A stretch of 14,010 nt of DNA from Candidatus Dormiibacterota bacterium (GTDB lineage Bacteria; Chloroflexota; Dormibacteria; Dormibacterales; Dormibacteraceae). The notes beneath the pieces are model-generated. The model worked only from the letters and a program-made list of their open reading frames with translations, was not told the origin of the DNA and did no database searches. The stretch covers positions 1 through 14,010 of the forward strand of contig PLYD01000150.1 in assembly GCA_003151665.1 (NCBI GenBank). Direction: 5' to 3'. Positions 7,501 through 13,792 of the stretch are shown here, one piece after another (position 1 is the stretch's first letter; every line of letters starts with the position of its first letter). The translations under genes and the position numbers were made by a program.

Positions 7501-8082
7501 ACCGAGCAGCATGGAGCGATCGCGGCTGTCGGATTCGAGATGTACCTCCAGATGCTGCAGAGCGCGGTGACCAAGATGCGGTCCGGATCAGAGGAGACCG
7601 CTGTCGGCGATGTGCTGACGACAACGGAGATGAACCTCGACCTGCCGCTCGACCACTTCATCCCTCGCTCATACATTCGAGACGAGAAGCTTCGCCTGGG
7701 CGCGTATCGCCAGCTCGCAGGCACCGAGGACGAAGAAGAGCTCGAAGCGGTACTGCGCTCCCTCGAAGATCGCTATGGCCCCGGGCCGGCGCAGCTCAAC
7801 AACCTGGCTTATTCGCTGCGGATCAAATTGAAAGGGCAGCGCCTGGGACTCAGAGGAGTGGTCGCGGAAGGCCACGACATCGTCATTCGAGTCGACCCTC
7901 AACGGTACCTGGACATCGACGAGCTGACGCGTCGAATGGCAGGCCGCATCGCGGTTGCGCCCAACCGCCTCAAGCTGCGCCGCCAGGGCGAAGGTTGGCA
8001 GCGTGACCTAGTCGGCCTGCTGGACGAGATGGCCCACCTCTATGAGGTCGGGAGGGCTGCGGCCGCCCTGCCAGGGGGCTGA
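4579..8082 (+). CDS. mfd: Transcription-repair coupling factor Mfd
   Basis: 1167 residues, close to the usual 1150-1180. Mfd is a DNA translocase that removes RNA polymerase stalled at lesions and recruits UvrA. The N-terminal UvrB-like module is marked by QFAVRGGILDVYP from residue 176. The RNA-polymerase-interacting CarD-like domain starts near 488, with EELVVHVDHGIARFKG at 495-510. The translocase has Walker A GDVGFGKT at 642-649, a DEEH box at 743-746, a SATPIPRTL motif near 772, TTIIESGLDIPN at 882-893 and QLRGRVGRSG at 912-921. The autoinhibitory C-terminal domain covers roughly 1010-1150. All key motifs are intact. It is coupled to pth by an ATGA overlap, and mazG follows after 6 nt. 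Confidence 0.97.
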   Translation: MTALWEATVKAAPLLERWLDGAPSEFRVGRLPRAAWPIVAGSIARACQARGRSLLVLVSSPDRFADELRPWLAGRPETHVFAEVAISFLDRPPASDPAVNKRLDALSAIADAPPSGEPKVLVSSRRAGVRMTISPSELAEGTLVLTPGQGPDPVAVAGRLVELGYAREALVENRGQFAVRGGILDVYPAAADSPVRAEWSGEMIETLRLFDPENQRSVMAVPSVSIRAGRELLLGARRGSAAVTRILADISLAKLRDDVRGDWEDELVRLGSGATFPGVEFYAAYVDPSRPSLFDHLPVDVVVLDFEADRQRADARSLIDETEMLAAAEAGGGELPRGFTLPMVPLDRLEPPTSWHHLRVTAGEADGTTDLGWVSAEPYVGRPRALADAVALADSSTVVMSTEQAERLTALLDESKVKARLNDTDLDLDLELEPAFLRADADITAGCSQPEIKFYLATDAELFGRLRRPGGRGNRPAATRAQDLTREFTLDFAPEELVVHVDHGIARFKGMRLIETDGAHREYLELEYAEGDRLFVPVENLDRVQKYLGGEGQPTLHRLGTGDWTRARGRAKKVVQDVADDLLRIYSLREARPGIAFAPDTAWQQELEASFPYEETPDQVAALAEIKADMESDKPMDRLLCGDVGFGKTELALRAAFKAAMSGKQVALLAPTTVLAQQHFHVFRERLSKFPVSVEMLSRFVDDETQAQTIEGLKAGQVDIVVGTHRLLQRDVRFKRLGLLIVDEEHRFGVMQKERLKKLRTQLDVLSLSATPIPRTLHMAVGGIRDMSVIQTPPEERQPIKTYVTADDDALIREAISRELQRGGQVYFVHNRVRTIEKAADRVRELVPNARVTVGHGQMQEDQLAEVMVAFESAKFDVLVCTTIIESGLDIPNVNTIIIERSDRFGLAQLYQLRGRVGRSGRRAYAYFLYDPRRSLTERADKRLDVMSGLHELGQGFKIALRDLEIRGAGNLLGTEQHGAIAAVGFEMYLQMLQSAVTKMRSGSEETAVGDVLTTTEMNLDLPLDHFIPRSYIRDEKLRLGAYRQLAGTEDEEELEAVLRSLEDRYGPGPAQLNNLAYSLRIKLKGQRLGLRGVVAEGHDIVIRVDPQRYLDIDELTRRMAGRIAVAPNRLKLRRQGEGWQRDLVGLLDEMAHLYEVGRAAAALPGG

Positions 8083-8088
8083 CGTTAC

Positions 8089-8895
8089 ATGCCAGAATCA
8101 CGGCGGATGCCAGACGCAGAGGAGCGCGAGTTTTCACCCGGCGTCAACGCCATTTTTGAGGTCGTCGCACGGCTTCGCGCGCCGGACGGTTGTCCGTGGG
8201 ACCGCGAGCAAACTCACGAATCGCTGCGACCCTATCTGCTCGAGGAGACCTATGAGCTGCTCGAGGCCATCGACTCCGGCGATGACGCCAAGATAATGGA
8301 GGAGCTAGGCGACCTTCTCCTCCAGGTGGCGATGCACGCCGAGATCGCCGCCAGCGAATCCCGCTTCGATGTCGCCCAGGTGTCGGAGGCGGTCGCCGCC
8401 AAGATGGTGGCCCGACATCCGCACGTTTTCGGGTCGACCAAGGTGGCCAACGCCGACGACGTGCTTCGTAACTGGGAGCACCAGAAGGCGCATGAGGCTC
8501 GCAAGGCGGGGCGCGAGGAAGAGTCTGTGGTCGACCGCGTGCCGGTCACGCTACCCGCCTTGGCGTGGACTCTCGGCCTACAGAAACGCGCAGCGCGAGT
8601 TGGTTTCGATTTCGCTTCTCCCGTCGACACCGCCGAAGCGGTTGCCGAAGAGGCGCGCGAGCTGTCGGGCGCGGCGGATGCACGCCAGGCCTTCGAGGAG
8701 ATGGGCGACCTGCTGTTTGCGGTCGTTTCGCTGGCCCGCCGCCTGAAGGTCAACCCCGAAGATGCTCTACGTGTCGCGGGCCAACGATTCCGCAAGCGCT
8801 TCGCGCAAACAGAGGCGGGCCTTCGCAAGGACGGAGTGACGTTCAGCGAGCTCGACCGTGACGAGCAGTCTCGCCGCTGGAACGAAACCAGCTAG
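8089..8895 (+). CDS. mazG: Nucleoside triphosphate pyrophosphohydrolase MazG
   Basis: 268 residues with two tandem MazG domains, as in full-length bacterial MazG. The first has the signature CPWDREQTH (35-43), EETYE (52-56) and EELGD (71-75), whose acidic residues bind Mg2+. The second has EEARE (187-191) and EEMGD (203-207). The enzyme hydrolyses NTPs to NMPs and pyrophosphate; in E. coli it also lowers ppGpp, and in mycobacteria it clears oxidised nucleotides. It follows mfd closely. A G-rich stretch at 8073-8078, about 10 nt upstream, could serve the ATG at 8089. A second in-frame ATG at 8107 is an equally possible start and would drop six residues outside the domain. Confidence 0.94.
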   Translation: MPESRRMPDAEEREFSPGVNAIFEVVARLRAPDGCPWDREQTHESLRPYLLEETYELLEAIDSGDDAKIMEELGDLLLQVAMHAEIAASESRFDVAQVSEAVAAKMVARHPHVFGSTKVANADDVLRNWEHQKAHEARKAGREEESVVDRVPVTLPALAWTLGLQKRAARVGFDFASPVDTAEAVAEEARELSGAADARQAFEEMGDLLFAVVSLARRLKVNPEDALRVAGQRFRKRFAQTEAGLRKDGVTFSELDRDEQSRRWNETS

Positions 8896-8923
8896 GCAGG
8901 CGCCAAACCGGGGGGGCGTTTGT

Positions 8924-8929
8924 TATAGT
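8924..8929 (+). promoter_or_regulatory. Candidate -10 box (TATAGT) for the DivIC/FtsB-like gene
   Basis: TATAGT matches 5 of 6 consensus bases in the 72-nt gap after mazG. It would give a leader of about 30 nt before the ATG at 8968. A run of seven G (8910-8916) lies just upstream in the spacer. No good -35 box is seen. Confidence 0.45.
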
Positions 8930-8967
8930 CGGCACTCGTCTACGCGGATTTCCACTAACGACGCAGC

Positions 8968-9330
8968 ATGAGACACAGCAAAGCAACAGTTGCCGCGGGC
9001 AGCGTCCGCACAAGCGGGCACGGAGTGCGTCGCACCATCATCGTTGCGGTGGTTGCAGTCGTCGCATTGTGGACCGCCTATGCCTTCGCTCAAGAGGCTT
9101 ACGTCGGCCACAAGCTGAGCCAACAGGTGGCCGATCTTTATCGCCAGAACGCGCTTCTTGCGGCGGAGAACAACGGTTACCACAAAGACGTCCAATCCAT
9201 GATGTCGGGCGCAGCCAATGAGGAGGAAGCCCGCCAGAACGGCTATGCCCGCCCAGGTGAGAAGGTGTATCTGATAACCGAGGCTCCCTCGCCCTCACCC
9301 GTGGCGCCGGCTGTCACCCCGGCGCCCTGA
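8968..9330 (+). CDS. DivIC/FtsB-family septum formation initiator protein
   Basis: 120 residues with the standard layout of the family: a short basic cytoplasmic N-terminus (1-21), one membrane helix (about 22-41), an extracytoplasmic coiled coil (about 48-78; LSQQVADLYRQNALLAAEN) and the typical end motif ARQNGYARPGEKVYLI at 88-103. The proline-rich tail (108-120) is low complexity. DivIC/FtsB bridges FtsL and FtsQ/DivIB in the divisome and helps activate septal peptidoglycan synthesis. The position downstream of mazG matches actinobacterial-type clusters, although enolase, common there, is absent. Recognition rests on topology plus the GEK motif rather than on long conserved blocks. No strong Shine-Dalgarno sequence is seen. 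Confidence 0.82.
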   Translation: MRHSKATVAAGSVRTSGHGVRRTIIVAVVAVVALWTAYAFAQEAYVGHKLSQQVADLYRQNALLAAENNGYHKDVQSMMSGAANEEEARQNGYARPGEKVYLITEAPSPSPVAPAVTPAP

Positions 9331-9364
9331 CTGGCCCGATCCAGGGAGCTCATAGGGCCGGCGG

Positions 9365-9370
9365 TATAAT
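9365..9370 (+). promoter_or_regulatory. Perfect -10 box (TATAAT) of the initiator tRNA gene
   Basis: A consensus TATAAT ends 6 nt before the first base of the tRNA at 9377. Transcription would therefore start at, or within one or two bases of, the mature 5' end. No good -35 box is seen at the 17-bp spacing. Confidence 0.7.
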
Positions 9371-9376
9371 CCACGA

Positions 9377-9448
9377 CGCGGAGTGGAGCAGCGGCAGCTC
9401 GTCGGGCTCATAACCCGAAGGTCGTCGGTTCGAATCCGACCTCCGCAA
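9377..9448 (+). tRNA. Initiator tRNA-fMet (anticodon CAU)
   Basis: A full cloverleaf folds by eye: acceptor CGCGGAG/CTCCGCA, D stem GAGC/GCTC, anticodon stem TCGGG/CCCGA with loop CTCATAA (anticodon 9409-9411), five-base variable loop AGGTC, T stem GTCGG/CCGAC with loop TTCGAAT, and discriminator A at 9448. Three initiator hallmarks are present: an unpaired C1-A72 at the acceptor end (formylation and initiation identity), three consecutive G-C pairs in the anticodon stem (P-site selection) and the A11-U24 pair in the D stem. The 3' CCA is not encoded (the next bases are CT), so it must be added enzymatically. Confidence 0.95.
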
Positions 9449-9470
9449 CTTAAATCGAAGCGATCCCCCG

Positions 9471-9493
9471 GAGCCGGGCCCCCCGGCTCTTTT
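9471..9493 (+). terminator. Rho-independent terminator after tRNA-fMet
   Basis: A perfect 8-bp GC-rich stem (GAGCCGGG at 9471-9478, CCCGGCTC at 9482-9489) with a 3-nt CCC loop is followed by four T and an AT-rich stretch. It ends the tRNA-fMet unit 22 nt after the tRNA and separates it from the small ORF and the second tRNA. Confidence 0.85.
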
Positions 9494-9509
9494 CATTATT
9501 TGGAGAGCA

Positions 9510-9593
9510 GTGAACAAAAGGAAGCGGGTGGCGCTGGCGAAGCGCCGAACCAAGAAGCGGAAGCTGAAGGCTCGGGCACAAGCCGCGCGATAG
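9510..9593 (+). CDS. 27-residue highly basic peptide, possible ribosomal miniprotein
   Basis: GTG start at 9510, stop TAG at 9591-9593. The product (begins MNKRKRVALAKRRTKKRK) has 14 Lys/Arg among 27 residues and no acidic residue. A GGAGAG sequence at 9502-9507 gives a Shine-Dalgarno match at short spacing. It lies between the tRNA-fMet terminator and the second tRNA, among translation genes. Size and repeated Lys/Arg clusters resemble tiny ribosomal proteins (the bS22/AURKAIP1-COX24 type of about 33 residues, and bTHX), but the match is one of composition and pattern only. Alternatives are a chance ORF or a leader peptide for the downstream tRNA-tilS-ftsH unit. A Lys/Arg run of this density inside GC-rich DNA with a ribosome binding site makes chance less likely. 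Confidence 0.5.
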   Translation: MNKRKRVALAKRRTKKRKLKARAQAAR

Positions 9594-9637
9594 GATTTCC
9601 TGCTGGAGTGCGCCTTGTGCGCGCGCCGGCGTCCCGC

Positions 9638-9713
9638 GGTGCCGTAGCTCAGGTGGTAGAGCGCGCGACTCATAATCGCGTTGTCGCTGGTTCGAGTCCA
9701 GCCGGCACCACCA
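9638..9713 (+). tRNA. tRNA with CAU anticodon: tRNA-Ile2 or elongator tRNA-Met
   Basis: Cloverleaf: acceptor GGTGCCG/CGGCACC (7 perfect pairs), D stem GCTC/GAGC with an 8-nt loop, anticodon stem CGCGA/TCGCG with loop CTCATAA (anticodon 9671-9673), variable loop TTGTC, T stem GCTGG/CCAGC with loop TTCGAGT, discriminator A at 9710, then CCA at 9711-9713. The paired G1-C72 rules out an initiator. A CAU anticodon can be elongator Met or, once C34 becomes lysidine, Ile2 reading AUA. From memory, the inner anticodon stem and T stem match E. coli tRNA-Ile2 (GCGA/TCGC and GCTGG/CCAGC); position next to tilS also favours Ile2. E. coli Ile2 has C4-G69 and C5-G68, whereas here pair 4-69 is G-C, so identity stays open. 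The last A of CCA is the first base of the tilS ATG. Confidence 0.92.
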
Positions 9714-11050
9714 TGCTGCTCACAGACATTGACGAACCACTCATCCTGGCTCTTCGCCGATCGGCTCTGGTCCGACCTGGCGATCGAGTGCTGGTCGCCG
9801 TGTCCGGAGGTCCCGATTCGACCGCCTTGCTCGTCGCCGGACATGAGCAGGGACTCGATGTGGTCGCCGCGCATTTCGACCACGCGCTTCAGAACGGCTC
9901 GCAAGCCGCTGCCGAGCATGTGGCCGATCTATGCCGGCGGCTGGGCATCGAGCTTGTCACCGAGCGGCGCACCTCGCCGCTGACCAAGGGTTCAGTGCAG
10001 GCGGCGGCCCGCATTCTCCGGTACGAGTTTCTGGAACGAGCCCGGGCCGCGGCCGAGGCCGATGTTGTCGCCCTCGCGCACACTGCCGATGACCTCGTCG
10101 AGGGCGTCGTGCTGCACCTTATGCGGGGGTGTGGATTGCCGGGACTTCGCGGCATGCCCGCGAGTCGCGGATCCTTTATTCGCCCGCTGCTTTCGATTTG
10201 GCGCCGTGACGTTCTCGATTTTCTAAGCCGTCGCGGGATCGTGGCCCTGGAAGATCCCGCCAACAGCGACACCGCCTACGCCCGCGTGCGTGTCAGGCGC
10301 GAGATCCTGCCTGCGCTGGAGCGCGACAGGCCGGGCCTCTTGCGCCGCCTGTACGCCGTCGCCCAGCGGGCCACGACGATCCAGGAATCGATCGCGCGCG
10401 AGGCTGCTGCTGCCCTCGTGGGTGGAGCATTGGATCGCGCCGCGGTCGCCTCGTCGTCTGAGCCGGTGGCGGTCGAGCTCATGAAAATGCTGTACGCGGA
10501 AGCGGGTGGAGAGCAACCCGCACTTTCGCGCGTTCATTTGAAATCGATGCTGAGATTGGCGCAACCTGGCCGCGGGGGCCGGGGCGTGGACCTACCTGGC
10601 GGCTTGAGGTTGCGTATCGTTGGGGAAACCATGGAGATCGTGGCGTCCGTAACCGCGTCCGCACGGCGAGACCGACCCGCCACGCGCCTCGAGGTCACGC
10701 GTTGTTCTGGATGCGCGGATGAGACCGCCGCTCACTTCAAGCCTGGCGTCGACCTGCGTCTGGGCTTTCGCCGGCCGGGCTTGACGATGCGTCCGCGCGG
10801 TGGGCGAACCCGAAAGCTGCAGGACATCTTTGTGGACGCGCGCGTGCCGCGCGAGGAGCGCGACACCTGGCCGTTGGTGTTCGCAGCCGAGAAGCTCGCC
10901 TGGGTGCCCGGGGTCGCGATCGACGCGGAGCTGGCGACGTCTCCTGGCACGTTCGGTCAGCATGTATCCGTCGTTCCGTATCCCCTAAGTCAGAAGTCAA
11001 AAATCGCTGTGCTAAAACCGGTGCACAGCCACTCAGGAGAGCCCACTTGA
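9713..11050 (+). CDS. tilS: tRNA(Ile)-lysidine synthetase TilS
   Basis: 445 residues from the ATG at 9713. TilS uses ATP and lysine to convert C34 of the CAU anticodon of tRNA-Ile2 into lysidine, switching decoding from AUG to AUA. The PP-loop SGGPDS is at 31-36, HFDHAL at 54-59 and HTADD at 123-127. [22 protein letters not shown] (181-202) matches the family block before the connecting domain, although the usual Asn of the RN-x-IR motif is Val here. The C-terminal TilS domain has [22 protein letters not shown] and the closing WVPGVAIDA. The ATG is the only start at the right distance from the PP-loop; it overlaps the CCA of the upstream tRNA and has no Shine-Dalgarno sequence. The frame is open further upstream, but only across the tRNAs. 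The stop overlaps the ftsH start. Confidence 0.94.
   Translation: MLLTDIDEPLILALRRSALVRPGDRVLVAVSGGPDSTALLVAGHEQGLDVVAAHFDHALQNGSQAAAEHVADLCRRLGIELVTERRTSPLTKGSVQAAARILRYEFLERARAAAEADVVALAHTADDLVEGVVLHLMRGCGLPGLRGMPASRGSFIRPLLSIWRRDVLDFLSRRGIVALEDPANSDTAYARVRVRREILPALERDRPGLLRRLYAVAQRATTIQESIAREAAAALVGGALDRAAVASSSEPVAVELMKMLYAEAGGEQPALSRVHLKSMLRLAQPGRGGRGVDLPGGLRLRIVGETMEIVASVTASARRDRPATRLEVTRCSGCADETAAHFKPGVDLRLGFRRPGLTMRPRGGRTRKLQDIFVDARVPREERDTWPLVFAAEKLAWVPGVAIDAELATSPGTFGQHVSVVPYPLSQKSKIAVLKPVHSHSGEPT
11035..11040 (+). promoter_or_regulatory. Ribosome binding site for ftsH (AGGAGA)
   Basis: A strong AGGAGA lies 6 nt before the TTG at 11047, inside the 3' end of tilS. It supports the unusual TTG start of ftsH; the next in-frame ATG would delete the first membrane helix. 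Confidence 0.85.
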
Positions 11051-12897
11051 GCCGCTTCCCCCGCTCCAGCCTGTTTTACTTCGCACTGGTCGTATTGCTC
11101 GGCCTGGTGTTCTGGTTCACGTACCAATCGCTGCAGGGCAACTCGGGCTCGAGCGACTGGCACTACTCGACCCTGATCAGCCAAGCTGACAACCACCAGG
11201 TCAAATCGCTCGAGATCAACGGCACGGATGGAATCGCCATTGGTGTGGATGGCAAGAAACACAACGTGGTCCTGCCCGATACAACCGGCAGCACCGCGGC
11301 GTGGCTCACTCAGCTCGAGACGGACCAGGTTGACGTCTTCTTCGATAAGAACAACGGTGGCAACTACCTGCTGAGCGTTCTGCTCCCGAACATCATCCTG
11401 GTGATCCTCATCGGCGCATTCATGTGGTGGGTCCTACGTCAAACCCAGAGCGGCAACAATCAGGCGATGTCGTTCGGGCGTTCGCGCGCCCGCTTGATCG
11501 CTGGCGACAAGCCGGCGATCACGTTTGCCGACGTGGCCGGGGTCGAAGAGGCCAAGCAGGAGCTCTCGGAAATCGTGGAGTTCCTGAAATTTCCTGAGAA
11601 ATTCGTGGCCCTCGGCGCCCGCATCCCGAAGGGCGTGCTGCTCGTGGGCCCGCCTGGAACCGGAAAGACCCTCCTCAGCAAGGCGGTGGCCGGCGAAGCG
11701 GGAGTCCCCTTCTACTCGATCTCGGGCTCCGAGTTCGTCGAGATGTTCGTGGGCGTTGGCGCCAGCCGCGTACGCGACCTGTTCGACCAGGCCAAGAAGA
11801 ACTCGCCCTGCATCGTGTTCGTGGACGAGATCGACGCCGTCGGCCGCCAGCGTGGCGCCGGCCTTGGCGGCGGTCACGACGAGCGCGAGCAGACGCTGAA
11901 CCAGCTCCTCGTGGAGATGGACGGATTCGATACCAACACGCACGTCATCGTCATCGCCGCGACCAACCGTCCCGACGTGCTCGATCCAGCGCTTCTCCGA
12001 CCGGGACGTTTCGACCGGCACGTGACCCTCGACCGGCCCGACATCAAGGGCCGCCGGGCGATCCTGGACGTTCACGCAAGGAACAAGCCCCTCGACTCCA
12101 CGGTCGACCTTGACGTCCTGGCGCGCCAGACACCCGGGTTCAGCGGCGCCGACCTGGCGAACCTGATCAACGAGGCTGCGATCCTTGCCGCGCGTGCCAA
12201 CAAGAAGACGATCGGCATGGAGGAGCTCGAGGAGGCGATCGCCCGCGTGATCGCCGGGCCAGAGCGCAAGAGCCGTCGCATCTCCGACCACGAGAAGGAG
12301 GTCATCGCTTACCACGAGACGGGCCACGCTCTTGTCATGAAGGCGCTGCCGCACACCAACCCCGTTCACAAGATATCTATCATCTCGAGAGGCATGGCGC
12401 TCGGGTGGACCCTGAGCCTGCCGGAAGAGGACAAGTACCTCATCTCACGCGACGAGCTGATGGATGAGATTGCCGGCATCATGGGTGGTCGCGTGGCTGA
12501 GGAGCTCGTCTTTGGCGACATCACCTCGGGAGCTGAGAACGACATCCAGAAAGCGACGCAGATGGCGCGCCGGATGGTGACGCAGTGGGGTATGTCCGAA
12601 AAGCTCGGCACCGTTGCCATGGGTCACCGCGAGGAGCTCGTATTCCTTGGTCGCGACCTGGGCGAGCAGCGCAACTACTCCGAAGAGGTGGCAGCCATCA
12701 TCGACGAGGAGATCCGCAGCATCGTCAACCACGGCTACCAGACGGCCAAGACCATCCTCTCCGGCCAGCGGGACAAGATGGATGCGGTGGTCGAGCGCCT
12801 CAAGGTCGTCGAGACGCTTGACGGAAAAGACCTCGACGAGATACTCAACCGCCAAGCCCCCGTAGCCCCTGCCGCAGCGTCCTCGACCGCGTCCTGA
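11047..12897 (+). CDS. ftsH: ATP-dependent zinc metalloprotease FtsH
   Basis: 616 residues, TTG start overlapping the tilS stop (TTGA). FtsH is a hexameric membrane-anchored AAA+ protease that degrades misfolded membrane proteins and regulators. Helix 1 is at about 8-25, an extracytoplasmic domain at about 26-108 and helix 2 at 109-130. The AAA+ module has Walker A GPPGTGKT (201-208), pore loop MFVGVG (233-238), Walker B IVFVDEID (256-263) and arginine fingers R318/R321 (LLRPGRFDR). The protease has zinc-binding HETGH at 423-427, with D499 (AENDI) as probable third ligand. The tail after 600 is a short Ala/Pro-rich segment. In many Gram-positives hpt lies between tilS and ftsH; here they are directly fused by overlap. 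Every catalytic residue is present. Confidence 0.97.
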   Translation: MSRFPRSSLFYFALVVLLGLVFWFTYQSLQGNSGSSDWHYSTLISQADNHQVKSLEINGTDGIAIGVDGKKHNVVLPDTTGSTAAWLTQLETDQVDVFFDKNNGGNYLLSVLLPNIILVILIGAFMWWVLRQTQSGNNQAMSFGRSRARLIAGDKPAITFADVAGVEEAKQELSEIVEFLKFPEKFVALGARIPKGVLLVGPPGTGKTLLSKAVAGEAGVPFYSISGSEFVEMFVGVGASRVRDLFDQAKKNSPCIVFVDEIDAVGRQRGAGLGGGHDEREQTLNQLLVEMDGFDTNTHVIVIAATNRPDVLDPALLRPGRFDRHVTLDRPDIKGRRAILDVHARNKPLDSTVDLDVLARQTPGFSGADLANLINEAAILAARANKKTIGMEELEEAIARVIAGPERKSRRISDHEKEVIAYHETGHALVMKALPHTNPVHKISIISRGMALGWTLSLPEEDKYLISRDELMDEIAGIMGGRVAEELVFGDITSGAENDIQKATQMARRMVTQWGMSEKLGTVAMGHREELVFLGRDLGEQRNYSEEVAAIIDEEIRSIVNHGYQTAKTILSGQRDKMDAVVERLKVVETLDGKDLDEILNRQAPVAPAAASSTAS

Positions 12898-12916
12898 GAC
12901 GCCCGCCCACCCGCGG

Positions 12917-13792
12917 CTGATCGTCGCGGGCCGCGGCAACCTGGGCCGTAGCCTGGTCGGCGGCCTGCGCGCGGCCGGTCACCAGGTGCGCCTCGTGAGC
13001 GCGAGGGCCGGACTTCCAGCCCTGCTGCGAAGGCTCGTCGGCGCGGGACCGACCGTGGTGTTCCTGACGGTACCGGATGACGCCGTGGCCACGGTCGCGT
13101 CAGGCCTTGCGGCACTGGGTGAGAGTGTCCCGACGGACGTGGCTTTCGTGCACGCGAGCGGCGCGCTCGAGCTGGGGGTCCTTGCGCCCCTTCGCCGCCG
13201 ACACGAGGTCGGCTCGTTTCATCCTCTGCGCTCGTTCCCGCAGCCGGGGCCGGCCGAAGCGTTTCGCGGAATCGTGATTGGAGTGGATGCGAGCAGCGAA
13301 TCGCTTCGCCGGGCTCTCAACCGCCTGGCCCGCGACCTGGGTGCCAAGCCGATGCGGGTCGACGACGCGCAGCGGGCCGTCTACCACGCGGCAGCCGTCT
13401 TCGCGTCCAACTATGTCGTCGCTCTGCTGGCCGAGGCGGTTCTCCTCCTCGAGCAGTCGGGATGGACCGAAAAGGAGGCAATCCAGGGCCTGGTGCCCCT
13501 GGCGGAAGGCGCCGTCGCCAATGTCCGCAATCGTGGTCCGATCCGAGCGCTGACTGGTCCGATCCGTCGCGGCGATGCGGAGACAGTCACGAGGCACCTG
13601 GCCGCCCTCGCCCGGATCGACGCCCCCACCGGAAGATCCGGCAGAGGGCGCAAAAGCGACCTTTATCGTATGCTCGGCGACGTCGCGCTCGAGATCGCGC
13701 AACAGGCCGGTTTGAAGCCGGCGGCGGCCGAGCAAACGAGAAGGGCGCTGACCCGAAAAGTGGCAGCGACCCGAAGGAGATCTCGTCAATGA
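12917..13792 (+). CDS. Rossmann-fold/DUF2520 protein, putative ketopantoate-reductase-like oxidoreductase (non-canonical start)
   Basis: An NAD(P)-binding Rossmann domain is followed by a DUF2520 domain. Numbering from a CTG at 12917: glycine motif AGRGNLG at 4-10, FLTVPDD at 49-55, HASGAL at 79-84, GSFHP at 99-103, [11 protein letters not shown] at 156-166 and [13 protein letters not shown] at 211-223; all are typical of the family. The first ATG/GTG/TTG in frame is GTG 12986, which lies after the glycine motif and would remove it. The frame is open upstream only to a TAG at 12863, so the real start must be CTG 12917, ACG 12899, CTG 12869 or a similar codon, or there is a sequence error. The gene sits between ftsH and panB and overlaps panB in ATGA. 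The family is secure; the reductase role is inference from the fold and the panB neighbour. GTG 12986 is the conservative alternative start. Confidence 0.8.
   Translation: MIVAGRGNLGRSLVGGLRAAGHQVRLVSARAGLPALLRRLVGAGPTVVFLTVPDDAVATVASGLAALGESVPTDVAFVHASGALELGVLAPLRRRHEVGSFHPLRSFPQPGPAEAFRGIVIGVDASSESLRRALNRLARDLGAKPMRVDDAQRAVYHAAAVFASNYVVALLAEAVLLLEQSGWTEKEAIQGLVPLAEGAVANVRNRGPIRALTGPIRRGDAETVTRHLAALARIDAPTGRSGRGRKSDLYRMLGDVALEIAQQAGLKPAAAEQTRRALTRKVAATRRRSRQ
13774..13780 (+). promoter_or_regulatory. Ribosome binding site for panB (AAGGAGA)
   Basis: A near-consensus AAGGAGA lies 8 nt before the ATG at 13789, within the last codons of the preceding gene. It fixes the panB start and indicates coupled translation. 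Confidence 0.85.

Noticed and set aside
8904..8922. Possible hairpin (CAAAC/GTTTG) after mazG
   Set aside because: It has a 5-bp AT-containing stem with a 9-nt G-rich loop and no T tract, and it abuts the -10 box; too weak for a terminator.
9332..9359. GGCCC/GGGCC dyad before the tRNA-fMet promoter
   Set aside because: It has only five pairs around a long loop and no T run; not distinguishable from chance in GC-rich DNA.
9383..9712. Open frame running through both tRNAs into tilS, which would give TilS a 110-residue N-terminal extension
   Set aside because: The translation contains the typical artefacts of translated tRNA genes (for example RRSSVRIRPPQ and VVAGSSPAGTT). The real TilS similarity begins at the ATG at 9713.
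9350..9919. Minus-strand open frame of 189 codons
   Set aside because: It is antisense to the two tRNAs and shows the classic reverse-tRNA peptides (WTRTSDN, SDSNRRPSGYEPDELPLLH) often misannotated as hypothetical proteins.
11434..12369. Minus-strand open frame of 311 codons
   Set aside because: It is antisense to the conserved AAA+ and protease parts of ftsH; codon structure explains the openness.
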